Positions 34,945 through 46,335 of a DNA stretch of 64,000 nt are shown one piece after another. The notes under the pieces were generated by a model that did no database searches, was not told the origin of the DNA, and was given only the letters and a program-made list of their open reading frames with translations. This stretch comes from Trissonchulus latispiculum (Eukaryota > Nematoda > Enoplea > Enoplida > Ironidae). Position numbers and translations under genes: made by a program. How positions within the stretch are numbered: the first letter of the stretch is position 1; each line of letters begins with the position of its first letter. The stretch lies in assembly GCA_030248195.1 (NCBI GenBank), contig JASAND010013128.1:1-64000 (forward strand), read 5' to 3'.

Positions 34945-35060
34945 ATTGCAAACGATTACTATAAACTACTGAATGCTCGGACCGATTTTCGATTCTGGAC
35001 CAGGGACAACCGTTACCGTAAAGTTTTGAACATGGATGCCACCCAAATTAGGCCCGGCGT
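34945..35060 (-). repeat. Dispersed repeat shared with 10650-10770 and the right arm
   Basis: GAGATTGCAAACGATTACTATAAACTACTGAATGCTCGGACC through TTAGGCCCGGC recurs at 10650-10770 and, inverted, at 63870-63975. The presence of the family outside the palindrome shows it is an interspersed repeat. The palindrome's visible outer match continues about 24 bp beyond it. Confidence 0.75.
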
Positions 35061-37365
35061 CAAGCATTACAACTAATTTAATTTTGCCATCAAACAAGGG
35101 CTGTGCCAGGTTAGTGAAGCGGGCTTCAGATTCGGGCCGGCCCGATCTTTGATCGAGTTGAAATTTAGTTGTGCTGGTTCGGGTTCGCGTATTTTTGGCT
35201 TGAAAAGCTAATTTTTCGTTGAAATTCATTCAAATTTGCTGCAGTACCCTCATTTGGGCTGGAAAACATTTCAGAAAAGTCGCGGCTTGAGAATATGTGT
35301 ATTGTAGAAATTAGCGTTTATCCGCCATAACTTGCGCTGTGATCACTCTACAGGACAAATTTGTAGTCATGAAGACGAAGACCTACAACTTTACTCTTCA
35401 GAGTAAATCATTACGGTTTAGGAGATAACAACGAAAATTAATTTACTTTGTCTAAAACTTCGAAAGGCCGTTCGAAAAGTCAAGTAGTGCAACATGTCGA
35501 CAGCTTCGTCAGCACTGGTCCGTCGGTCAAGCATTGTCTACATTTGTAGTCCTGTAGGACGTGTTATGCCCAATGGAGAGCTCTCTGCGCCGCGGCATCT
35601 CTGCATAGGCACTGCTCCAAAAATATGAGATTTGTAAAATCAAAGCCAGATTGTTTTGAACACAGATTCTAACAACTCATTCAAATAACTCGAAAGCGGC
35701 TTTTACACACTCATTTTAGAAAAATGCCTGTGGCTATTTTTCAGGGTTTTGCGCTTCGATTTTCAGTTCAGAAAAAACGCCCAAAATTAAAGCAACCCAA
35801 ACGCTACACTACGGAACTACACTTCAACGCCACAAACAGAATATTTTGAGGGAAATCAGGCAAATTTATAGTTTTCTCTTAAAATGCTGGAGTTGGATGA
35901 CAAACCAAGATTCAATATTAAACTGTAATCACTGACTGGATCATTAAATAGATAAATATACTTTCTTTGCCCGTCTGCCATGAGAGTGGAACGAATGTAG
36001 TTTGAATTGCTTACATCGGTCATCGGTCATCAATGAGACTAGATAGTAGCTATAACTTAGGTTTTGATAGCCGAAACTAAACTCGAAGTTTTTTGATTCT
36101 TGACTTTAGCAAGCTGCTATATTTACATTAAATTTCTTTATTTCAACAACTATTTTGGAGTACTTGATCATGAAACCAATTCTTTTCAGCTACAGAGTAA
36201 ACTGTTGCAAGCACCAGTACTGAAATTTACAAGCTGGTTTATGATAACATGTGATAATCTATAGGTAATAATATACTGGCGTAAAAGAATTATATTCCCA
36301 AATGTTCTACATAGTTTCCCCAGCCAACGGAAAATTACTTATTTAAAGTTAAAATCGTCGAAATTGTTACCATATCAAGGGACAATTGCTAATTTTAATT
36401 TAAAATCTCGAAAAGAGTTGCTATCTCAAGTCAATAGCTGAAGCGTCATACCATTGTTAGACGTTACCTATTTTTCAAAAACAAATACAGTTGTTTTGAC
36501 ATGTTAGCATTAATATGCTCCTTATGAGCTTTCGAATGATATATAAATGACCTCTCTCAAAATTGCGGAAGTTATGAAGCTTTTAAAGTGGCCATTCAGA
36601 CGTGCATTTCTTCGTTTAAGTCGTTTAAGCTCCGTAAATCACGCGGCTTAAAAATCGCTGTTTATTTAATTTCGCTTATACTTTGCTCAATTGTAGGGTC
36701 TATGCATTGTACTTACATTGCCAAATATGGAGGAATTCGGTTCAGCCAATTTGGAAATATAAGCCTGTAAAGTTGGGCTGTTTTTGACAAACAGCTGACA
36801 TGGTGAGGGCAACACTTTCGAGCTATTTATTCATATGCTAAAGGGCATCATCCCATTAATTCCATATCATTAAAAAGGCCTATTATTGAGGTTTCTTTTG
36901 TGCTAACCTATGAGTAACTTCTCTTTTACCATCTTAAGAAAAATAGCAAAACAGGAGCATAGGAGACTATGTTGAGTACATACATTTGCATGCTTTAACG
37001 TTTAAAAACATTTTCTATAAATAAAAAAGTCGGTATTTTTCCGTACTCTTTTCTGTTCCTATTAGCTATGTGCATGCCAAATATGGCCCAGAAAAAAGTG
37101 GAACCTCCGACTTCCACGCGCGTTAATGTACGTATCGTTCACAACTCTAATCCCATCATGTCGTACAGTTAAACCCCAGAAGGAGCTTTATGAACGGATG
37201 CTAGTTATCAAATTGTTTCTGAACATGTTTGTGTTGGAACGGACGTTAGACATGCTAAAGATTTTAGGCATAAATGGAACCTGCTTGCTATGTAAATGTC
37301 GATTTTAGATCAAATCAATATGATCACATCAGGTCGAACAACCATTGGTGTTGGTGTTTAGGTGT
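35061..37365. other. Outer left-arm sequence without recognised genes
   Basis: Mirrored at about 61570-63870. Short open frames (36588-36770 and 37126-37308) are conserved between arms because the DNA is duplicated, and neither resembles a known protein. Repeated CATTCGAAAGCTC-like phrases indicate TE origin. Confidence 0.5.
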
Positions 37366-37495
37366 TTTCCCGTTACACAAACCGTCCCGTTACACAAACC
37401 AACAGTACCGTTACACAAACCGTAAGTGCCGTTACACAAACTAAAAGTGCCGTTACAGAAACCAAAAGTGCCGATACACAAACCATTAACCTGTA
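37366..37495 (+). repeat. Tandem GCCGTTACACAAACC repeats
   Basis: Six to seven units of about 22 bp with consensus AGTGCCGTTACACAAACCAAA, the last ones drifting. The mirrored array is at about 61450-61568. Short and without the constant/variable alternation of a CRISPR. Confidence 0.85.
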
Positions 37496-37876
37496 TTGTT
37501 TTAGCGCTCTGTCGACACAAATTTTAAGTGTATTCTATAATATCAGCAACCAAATGTAATATTACATAATTATGCACAATCTTCAAAGAAGCTGAAGTGG
37601 CTTTAATCTTATACAAAACGCAACTGAACCGACCGTAACTGATTGTTTCAATTAGTGGTGGATTCAAATTAAGTCGTATGTCGTTACGGTTGTTGAGGAA
37701 TTTCACCTCAAGGCTCACGTCCAAATGACGTTTTAAAATAGGAGTTTTAAAAGTTATCATATATTCTCGGGTGCCAAAAAACTTCCGACAAACTTTATTC
37801 TCTCTGATATGATAACTCTAGTCAATAAGAAGACTGACCCTTAGTACTAGCCTAGCAGTAGTATGCATATCTTACC

Positions 37877-38170
37877 ATGTCTAACCGCACTCAGTTAAAC
37901 GAATTCCTACAAAAGACCCTACGCCAATCACCACCAGTTCAGGTATGGACTACTGGTCGATGGGGTGCAGTCATGGTTATCGGCAATAAAACCTGGACAA
38001 GTGCTCCACTACCACATTCACGTAACGCTATCGAGCAAGTCTATGATGAACTATGCCATATGGATGAAGAAACTCTCAGACGTAGACGTGAGTGTGGTTT
38101 ACCGCCAAGACCTCATGTTCCAGAAATTGATGCTCCATCTCATTGCATAACAAGACCCGATTGTCCGTAA
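37877..38170 (+). CDS. 97-residue ORF of unknown function at the outer end of X (copy C)
   Basis: Intact ORF starting MSNRTQLNEFLQKTLRQ and ending in a Pro/His/Cys-containing tail (APSHCITRPDCP). It has an aromatic patch (VWTTGRWGAVMVIGNKTW) and an acidic-to-basic stretch with four consecutive arginines (DEETLRRRRE). No signal peptide or membrane segment is evident and I do not recognise a family. The same frame is intact in copy D and broken in copy B. In B it lies next to a packaging-ATPase fragment of a Polinton/virus-like element, so it could be a gene of such an element; that link is inference from position. It starts 76 bp inside the X boundary. Confidence 0.5.
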   Translation: MSNRTQLNEFLQKTLRQSPPVQVWTTGRWGAVMVIGNKTWTSAPLPHSRNAIEQVYDELCHMDEETLRRRRECGLPPRPHVPEIDAPSHCITRPDCP

Positions 38171-41100
38171 TGGTTTTCTTAATTGGTATGTCTACAAACA
38201 TATAGAAATAATAGTAGACAGGATAGTGAAAGTAGTGGATAGTAATACACTGGCATAATAATATGTGATCAGAGAAATAACAATACTTGAGTATCCGGAA
38301 TTATAAAATATGTAACGTAAAACTTATAAGCCCAACATAGAACAAAAATACGTAAATTGTTCATGCATGCATTATATTAAACTTGAGATTTGTTTCCCCA
38401 CTTGTTGATATGACTGCATGTTGCTTTGGATGTTCTGCTGATTTCCTGGACAATCACACCAGTTTAGTTTTGTTTGGCATGATTTGTTGTAAATAGAACG
38501 TTTGTTGTTGCTGCAATTAAATGAGTTAATTCTTGCAAGTTACATTTACTCTTGTCAATATTTATTCTTACTATTTGTCAAAAATATCTCTGCGTGTGTT
38601 TGATTAATAGCATGTGTAACAATTCATGCAATTCTCCTTAGTTTCATATTTTTAATTTCTTTAAGTCTGCATCTGCTCCTTCATTCTTCAGTAAACATCT
38701 GTCCTTTTATTCAGAGAGAAATACTCGTTTAGTTTAATGCCATGAAGGTTTGGCTTCCATGTTTGGTTTTAAATCGTTAGTGTAGTCTTTGCATTTTATT
38801 TCATAAACATCTACTCTACTCATGTTCTTTAATTCACTAAGTAACTTTTTTGTTATTTTTCCTCTGTAAGTTTATGACTAGCGAAAGTCAAAACCAAGTC
38901 TAAGTGTTCACATTAAGTTGAGCAACCAAATTAACCCGCCAACCCATAACTTTTGAGGAACCAGAAGTTAGCCCAAAAGCTATTAATCATAAGCTTTTAA
39001 GGAATCAGGAACTAGCCCAACTTTATTCATACAAGTAAGCTTTTGAGGAATCGAAAATTCTCCCAAAACTCATTAATCTTTCATACAATTAAACTTGAAG
39101 AATCCTATATCAACCCAAAAGCTATTAAGGTTGAGGAATTCTATATTAGCCCACGTCAATTAATTTTTCATGCAATTAAGTTTGAGGAATTCTATGTCAG
39201 CCCACAAGCTATTAAGTTTGAGGAATTGAAAGTTAGCCCACATCAATAAATCTCTCATGTAGCTTTAAGGTTTTCAAACCGTTCCCTAAGCAATAATGTT
39301 TGAGGAATCAGAAATTGGCCCAAACCAATTCCATGTAAATATGTTTTGAGAATTCTATATTAGCCCAAAAGTAATTAATCATATAAGCTTTGTGGAATTC
39401 TATATCAACCCAAAAGTAATTAACTTTTCCTGCAATTAAATTTGAGGAATCAGAAATTAGCCCACACAATTTCATCTTGTTAGATTCTTTGAAATTTACC
39501 CAAAAATGTTAGACTTGAGGAATTAGAATTTTAGCCAAAAGCTATTAAATTGAGGAATCCTATATTTGCCAAAAGCAATTAAGGAGTCCAAAAGCAATTA
39601 ATTTTATTTGGAAGCATAAGTCATTAAGTTAAGATAGAAATTAAAGAGATGGTAGCTGACAGGTGGTATGATAAGTCTGAAATTTAATAGGCAGATTGTA
39701 AGAAGAAATTTTAAAGTTAGTTACACTCTAACACACAGTCAAACAGACAGATGGTACGTTAATCACAAATAAGCCTGACAACTCATTAATTTGATAGTTT
39801 AAGATCATTAAGTTTGACAGTTTAATATCATTGACAGTTAATGACAGCTAAGTGTCAAATTTTTGACAAGAGGTTCAAGAATGGAATCCAAAATTTGCCC
39901 AAACTGCTCCCATTTCATTTCTCCTGTACTATTGACTCAGCTCTAGAAATTTTGCACGCTTGTTAAGGACATAATGTAGAGTGCAGCGAGTTACTTTTGG
40001 TGAAATTCTGTTAAGAATTAGGATTTTGTCAAAAATTTCACAAATTCTGAAGTTAAGAATTTGCCAAAATTTTTAATTCTCAACCGAATTTCACCAAAGT
40101 AACTGGCTGCACTCTACATTATGTCCTTAACAAGTGTGAAAATTTAAGAGCTGAGTCTCTTACACAGCGAAAAATTTTTCGGACACAAACTTTTAACGTA
40201 ACTTTTCCATTTTCCTATGCTTAACACATGTCGGGGTCACATTTAAAGAGAGGGTCTACAAAACGATAGGAGCAATATTACGCAAAACACACTTGTCTTG
40301 ATTCGCGGACCCATTGGGAGTACAAAATATGAAGAAATGAGCGAAATCGGAGAAGGTAAAAAAATTCGCCCAAAAAAACGACAACCCCCCTTAAGCACAT
40401 AAACATAGAGCGAGTGAGCGTTCCCCCGTTTAGACTAGGTACTGATTTGCGGGTGGGGGGTCACTAGAGTCCTGATTTGCGGGGGGCCGTTAGGTGCATG
40501 GGACCTTAGTTTTAGCTCCTGATAATATAGTGTGCCTAGTGGCACACTCTTATATTATGTACTCTTGATATTATCAAGAATACATAATGATAGAGTACGA
40601 CCAGCCTAGTCTCGTTAACCAGAGCAAAAACTATCTTCTGTTACGCTAACGACATGACCCCGAAGTGGACCTATCACTTCAAAGAGGTTATGCACTATGT
40701 TTGTGTTCTAAAGCTCGCACCTAACGCCTAGTGGCACACTCTTATATATGTACTCTGATTAGACTAAGTATTTTCACCAGTGATTCTAATTGAGAATTCC
40801 ACTTTTCTCTAAAATTTCCGTTGGATTCTAAAGTGACACATTGAGTACACTTGAAGGACTATCAGCTTTCACAAAATGAGCGGTAACTCAAAACTTGGTT
40901 CATAAAAGCGACTTTTGGCGAACCAATAAAAAAGTCAATTTCTTTAGTCGAACCATGCGTAACTCAAAGCTAAGTGTTTGTGACTCATGCATAGTTTTAC
41001 TTGCTCTTTCTGGATCAAACAGTTCCTCCAGCACTGGATCAAAGACTTTGTTCGCTAAGGAGACACACGTTATTTTAAGACTAGCCCTACCTTAATTTTC

Positions 41101-41197
41101 CAACCCACCATCACCCGTGCTAAGCTACCAAGCACCTGAGGAGCATTTTTCATGTAACTCGGTTATTTCCCTTTTTAAAGATTTTCTCCTGTTTTAG

Positions 41198-42431
41198 CTG
41201 TCGAAAGACAAGGAAGTTTTGCAAGAGGAAAAGGCCAATCTCGTAAGGAATTGGACAGGGAAAAGGAAAAATTACACCAGAATACACCAGAACCTGGAAT
41301 TTCGAAACCTCAACCTAGGAAAGGTAAGGAAATCTAGCTTAGAGAGTAGATTGATAAGTTTGCAGTTTATGGGGTGACCTGATGGTAAAAAATTGTTCAT
41401 TTCGCAAAAACTCCATATCAAGATAGATAATTAAGTACTCAAGACAGGAGCATTTCAATCCTTTGGTCCGGCCGACACTAAATGAGTAAGCGGGCACATC
41501 AAATGGTCAGCGGGCCGGACCGAGAAAGTTTTAACTTCGGGCAGAAGCGGGCCGGATCGATTATAATAATATGGTGTGAAAGCATTAAATTAGCTGAAAG
41601 CTAGCTGATTCTTGTTATTTTACGAAAATTTAAACATTTCGTAGTGTAATTTAGCGATTGCATGTTGTATTGTAGTTTTGAAATATTATTGCTAGTAAAA
41701 TTTTGGAAATTTACTTTTGGCGGGCCGGGCCTAAATTCTATAGTGCTAAACTCATCTAAGTCGCATTACTAGTCAGAGAGTATTTGCATTTATCTTTAAA
41801 AGTACTAAAAGTAGCTAGGAATACGCTGTACGTATGACGTAAAAAGCTCTAAACGCGTTAAAATCGCTAAAAATCAGTTTTCAAAAAAGCACACATTTTC
41901 TTAGAAAACCACACTGAAAAGCACAGGTCCAAATTTGAAAGAATCCCTGGTTTAAACATAAACTTAGCCCTATGCTTACGCTTAGGCTTAGGGCTTACTT
42001 TGGATGAAATTATAACTGGCTACATTTTAGTTAGATAAGTTAGTCTGGATATCGGCAAACATTTATTTCCAATGTGTGACCTTACTAGGACCGGCGTGTA
42101 CACGGTTGCTCAATAAGTAGGCAAATGACTTCAACTTTGTTTTTGATCACGCTGAATTCAAATATCAATTTTTCTATGTTGCTGACTTCTAGAAGTGATC
42201 AAAATTAAATAAAACAATGCGCGATTATTGCACACGTAATAATTACGGATTGTATTTAGGTAGTGTTCAAAGCAGTTGTGTTTTTATTACAGGACATGGA
42301 AAACCAAAAAAGAGAAATGGAGTCTAGCCTGCAGAAAGTACTAAATCAAAGTGAGGAGAGACGGAAACAGATTGACAGAATGGCTGATCGGCGATGCTCA
42401 ACAGGAATACGAACTGAACAAATGCCAATGA
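41198..42431 (+). pseudogene. Two coiled-coil exons captured in X (copy C)
   Basis: Exon 1 (41198-41323) has a one-base and a 20-base deletion relative to A. Together they remove 21 bases, so the middle is read in another frame before the original frame resumes. Exon 2 (42293 to about 42431) lacks the GAAA expansion and reads DMENQKREMESSLQKVLNQ, with a conserved acceptor (TTACAG). An extra base in GATCGGCGATGC shifts the last codons. Splice dinucleotides are intact. Confidence 0.6.
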
Positions 42432-42634
42432 AGTAATCACTTTTCCTTGATTCTTGCTTCAACGGAGCAGCGAAGTCTTTTACTTTAGATCCTTTTACAT
42501 TGGCTAAGTCTCTGATTGTCAGAGGACGGCAGTAGACGGTTGGAGAACGCAGAAACAGACAAACAGAGACAGAAACGAAAAACTAAAGTCTGACCAAAAA
42601 ATGTAGAAAGCGAAATTGTTTTCTTTATATCTCA

Positions 42635-43272
42635 CAGGCTGCAAATTCAACGTCAAAGTCAAGCTTCGGTGATCAGAGCCAGAGAGTCCCTGTGGCTAAG
42701 GACCAAGTGATACGATCGGGAAGTCGTAGTAGGGTCAGGTCAGGATTGTACCTCTGGATTGGGTCTTTGCCGTGCAAGTAAGTGGAAGTGGTAACCATTT
42801 CTTGACAAATACTAAATGAAAGGTCATCAGTAATACTGGCAAGGTGATTACCGCGATTGTCACAATTGCCATATCCCCATCGTAAGTGTCTGCTGTTGAA
42901 ATCACCAAGAACAATAGTAGGACCCTGTACATCCTGTATACAATGTAAGTCCAACACTGATGTACGGGGCAGTAGTAAGTAATAACAAAAAAGGTCCAGT
43001 TCCTGACAAATATTTGCACAACCATGAATTCCACCCCATCAACAACCTCCGCCCCATAGTCTACTGCAAATTGTCCTCTCTACCAAACACAATAACCCTC
43101 CTCCATGCCCAGGGCGATCCAACCTGTAGGCTGTAGGCCGTAAAACCAGGAAAAGAGGGAGCAATTTGTTCTGTTAAAAAGGTTTAATGCAGGCATGCAA
43201 TTTTTATTCTTTCTGTTCTCAACAAGTCACAAATTCCGTCAGTTTATAGCTTAACCCGTGACAATTCCATTG
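42635..43272 (-). pseudogene. LINE ORF2 endonuclease fragment, left arm
   Basis: Minus-strand APE-type endonuclease of a non-LTR retrotransposon, mirror of 55652-56295. It is read in at least three frames. The core IVLGDFNSRHLRWGYG and an NPDLTLLRL strand are visible, ending in a damaged SLATGTLWL where the right arm has GDSLGSDHRS. So this copy has an additional lesion at the catalytic SDH motif. The fragment abuts X copy C directly. Confidence 0.8.
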
Positions 43273-45600
43273 GAGTATTTTAAATCACTCATAAAACCAG
43301 CTCTAGCGTAACGTGCTAGATCAAACCTTTCAGTGTCCTCTATTTTTATTTATGTATTTTTTTCAGCATCTTCACAGACCATTTTTCCTACTTTCCTGTA
43401 CAGGCTCGTCGCTCCTGATCCCCTCTTTACTTCTGCAGCCGACTTTTTACCCAGGCCTTTCGAGCAGGCATATGTAGTTTTCAGCCCCCCTAGTTGCTAT
43501 TGCCAAGCGGGGGCAGCAGCTTTCGAGGACCGAATGTTGCTGCCTTGGGAGTGACTGAAATAACCGTACGGTGCTCGGGGATCATGTTTTCTGTACGTGA
43601 TCTTCGCCTCTCTGCCTCTCGACTACGGTCTGCGGAGAGCGCCACTTACAGGCCACTTTGTGAGCCTAACAGTGTGTGAGCCGTCAACAAAAAAAAATAA
43701 TTGCATCAAATTTTATGAAAACTTACATGCTTTAGAAAAACTAGTTAAAGTGGTAATTCCGTTTGGTGTCATATTGCTTCTTTACTAACCAAACCAAGTT
43801 AAAATTTTACGAAACTTTATTTTGTAAACTCAAAAGCTAACTAACTAACGTAAAACTAAAAACTAACTGACTAATTTGCGTAACAAAAACATTTATTTTT
43901 TAGCATTCTAGCACCATCTGCGCAATCCCCCTCAAAACTAACATTTGCGTTCAGGGCAGCTTTTGCCTATTTCTAACAGTTGAGCAGCCGCTACACATCC
44001 ATAACTATTTTCATTTGAAGGAGCTCGTTGAGCTCTGCATTCTTACTTTTCAGGGTATCTTTCCAACTTTTCCCCATCGTGAGATGCAGCCAACTTTCTA
44101 ATTTTGGCGTCAACAACTTGCAAGCTTTTGTTGAAATCAAATATATACTGTATAATCTTTGCTCTCACAACGGTTAACAAAATTGAAAATAGAAATAAAA
44201 CGAAAATAGCCCAAACAATTTTACGACGTTGCCGGTATTTTTCACTTAAAATCGTTAGTTTTGTTAACAAACGTCCAAAAACGTTGTTTTGCCTAAAAAT
44301 CGCTATTTTTCGTTAAAAAAACAGCAAAAATCGCTAAAATTTCGCTTTCAAAAATACTCTTTGAAAAATCGCTTCCACAAGGGATACCAAATTTGGATCC
44401 ACAAGGGTCGGTGAAACTTGACCTCCTGTTCACGTATGAGAATCAGCTTCCTCTTAAGTGAGGTCATGTTTATAACTGTAGTTTCTTTATATAAATATAA
44501 ATTCATAAACCAGCCAGACTCTCTCTCTCCCCCTTTCACGCTACCTCTAAACTAAGGACCAGTCCAACCCGCGCCACTCAGCCACCGTTTCAAATCGCAA
44601 AAAAATTCTTCAACTTCTGGGGGGGGCTTGCCCTTGGACCCGGTATTTTGGGGTCGTCTCAGATATTTTGTAATCGTGCATTACTGTTAAGCAGCGTCAA
44701 TGTTCTGAGTAGTGAGTACTGCTTCATACGATTTTATGTTTCACTAAAGAAATTATCGCAATTTATATAAATAAAGCAATTGTTGTACAAAAAACACGCT
44801 AAAACAAGAATTCAGCCTGGACGCAAAATTTCTTAACGGGACGCAGCTTAAATCTAGCTGGACGCAAGGTTGACGCAAATCCAAAAACCAAAAACCCTGC
44901 CAAAACTCTAGTTAAAAGGTGGATGAAAAAGATTGGCTACAGGTAGGAGTCGGAAGGAAGGCCGAGGTCTTGGACAGGAAAAAAGGAAGTAGGAAAGACT
45001 ACCAGATAAGGATTGCATATGGATTTGTTACAAAAGAACTATAATTTAATAAGCGTTCTGCTTGTAATATAAGACAACGCTACAGTTGGCTGGAAGGCAG
45101 GAAAAGGCACAGAAAGTCCTTTTTACCCTCCGTGCCTATCCCCGTTCCCAGTCAAATGACATCCGAACAATTTGAACCTGCTTAACTCCTTGAGCTGACA
45201 AGACACAGATACACGCCACCTAAGTTTTGAACAAGAATGTTGCTTAGCAAAAGCAAAACGTAAGACAAAAGATAAGTTCAGCACTTCAGCGAATGCTGAG
45301 CGAATCCTTTTCTTAAGGTACTGGTTTCCTTTCGGGTATTTTGACTCATATGGCTTTAATCCTTTACGTAAATGGCTAAAACTTACGAAATAAGCTATTT
45401 CCGTGCTCCTTAACATTCTGGGACCAGTCTCACGTATTTTTAGGCCAAAAGATAAGTTTAGGTCTTTGGCCTTAGGCTCCCAGTAGGTAGAGACGACACG
45501 GGATTGGTTGTTATGGCTAGAAAGAGGACACGAAAATGAACATTTTTGCTTTTACAACATTTGAGCAATCTCCAGTTGTTAAGTCGGTATAAGCAAAAAA
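43273..45600. other. Left-arm interior without recognised genes
   Basis: Mirrored at about 53340-55650. 43333-43690 may be decayed LINE 5' sequence upstream of the endonuclease. 44580-44660 (CTTCTGGGGGGGGCTTGCCC) resembles the G-run MITE at 30311. Small frames conserved between arms (44043-44270 with 54655-54882) match no family I know. Confidence 0.5.
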
Positions 45601-45635
45601 CTGTTTTTTGGGTCAAAAAAGGGCCATTTTGACGA

Positions 45636-45855
45636 AATCAGTTTTTTCAAAATTACTGCCAAATCTTACAGACAATTTCGGCTTATTTATACTCAATCGA
45701 TACATCGTCCAATTGCGCATTTTATTTTTATTTTTACGCATTTATTTACGCCATTTTCGAGGAAATCTGTTTTTCAAAATTACTGCCACATGTTAAGGAC
45801 AAAGTTGGCTTATTTATACTCAATCGATACAGCATCTAAATGCACATTTTATGAA
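45636..45855. repeat. Two tandem ~135-bp units with TACTCAATCGATAC
   Basis: TTTTCAAAATTACTGCCA...GGCTTATTTATACTCAATCGATACA...CATTTTAT occurs twice. The mirrored pair is at about 53070-53285. Sequence between units differs. Probable element fragment. Confidence 0.7.
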
Positions 45856-46335
45856 TGCCTATTATGTAGCCGAACTTTATTGCGTTAAATAGAGATTTGG
45901 CCGAAAAACCATTTTGGCGAAACTGCGATTATTTTGTTTCGAACATGGATTTCTCAAAAACCGCTCGACGGATTCGGAGATTTTGGGTAGAATTGAAATT
46001 CGTACTTCTGCGGAGGGACAGTTGCGAGAAAACTGAATACAAACTTGCGAAATTTCGTGTCGCCCCACATTTGCCGGATATTCTGGAGTATTGAGGCTTG
46101 TTGAGCCAAATCCAAAAAAAGTCCCTCGGCCCATATGTCCTCTGTATGATAGCACAAGAAAAACTTTTCGCCGACTCTTCAGTTTTGAGAAATCGATGTT
46201 CAAAAATGTTTGGTCTATATTCATACTGTTAGATGTCAGCAAGTCTGAAAATTTCTGCCACTTTTTTGCTAATTTTGCTAGTTTCGTAAGCTCATGTGAA
46301 TCTACAGATAATAAGCTTTAAAACGATGTATAAAG

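Larger units (their letters stand above)
37801..42634 (+). repeat. X repeat unit, copy C
   Basis: A complete copy of about 4.83 kb within the left arm of the large palindrome. It begins at TCTCTGATATGATAACTC, just outside the 97-residue ORF, and ends at TATATCTCA. The inner flank is a LINE endonuclease fragment, unlike the flank of copy A, so the inner boundary is sharp. Together with D it has a one-base and a 20-base deletion in the first coiled-coil exon, no GAAA expansion in the second, and one additional minisatellite segment relative to A and B. Confidence 0.9.

Noticed and set aside
36588..37308. Small ORFs preserved in both palindrome arms as possible genes
   Set aside because: Preservation follows from DNA duplication. 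Peptides are short, unmatched, and lie among interspersed repeat phrases.
37366..37495. Possible CRISPR array
   Set aside because: Units are about 22 bp with no constant repeat/variable spacer alternation, and the context is eukaryotic.
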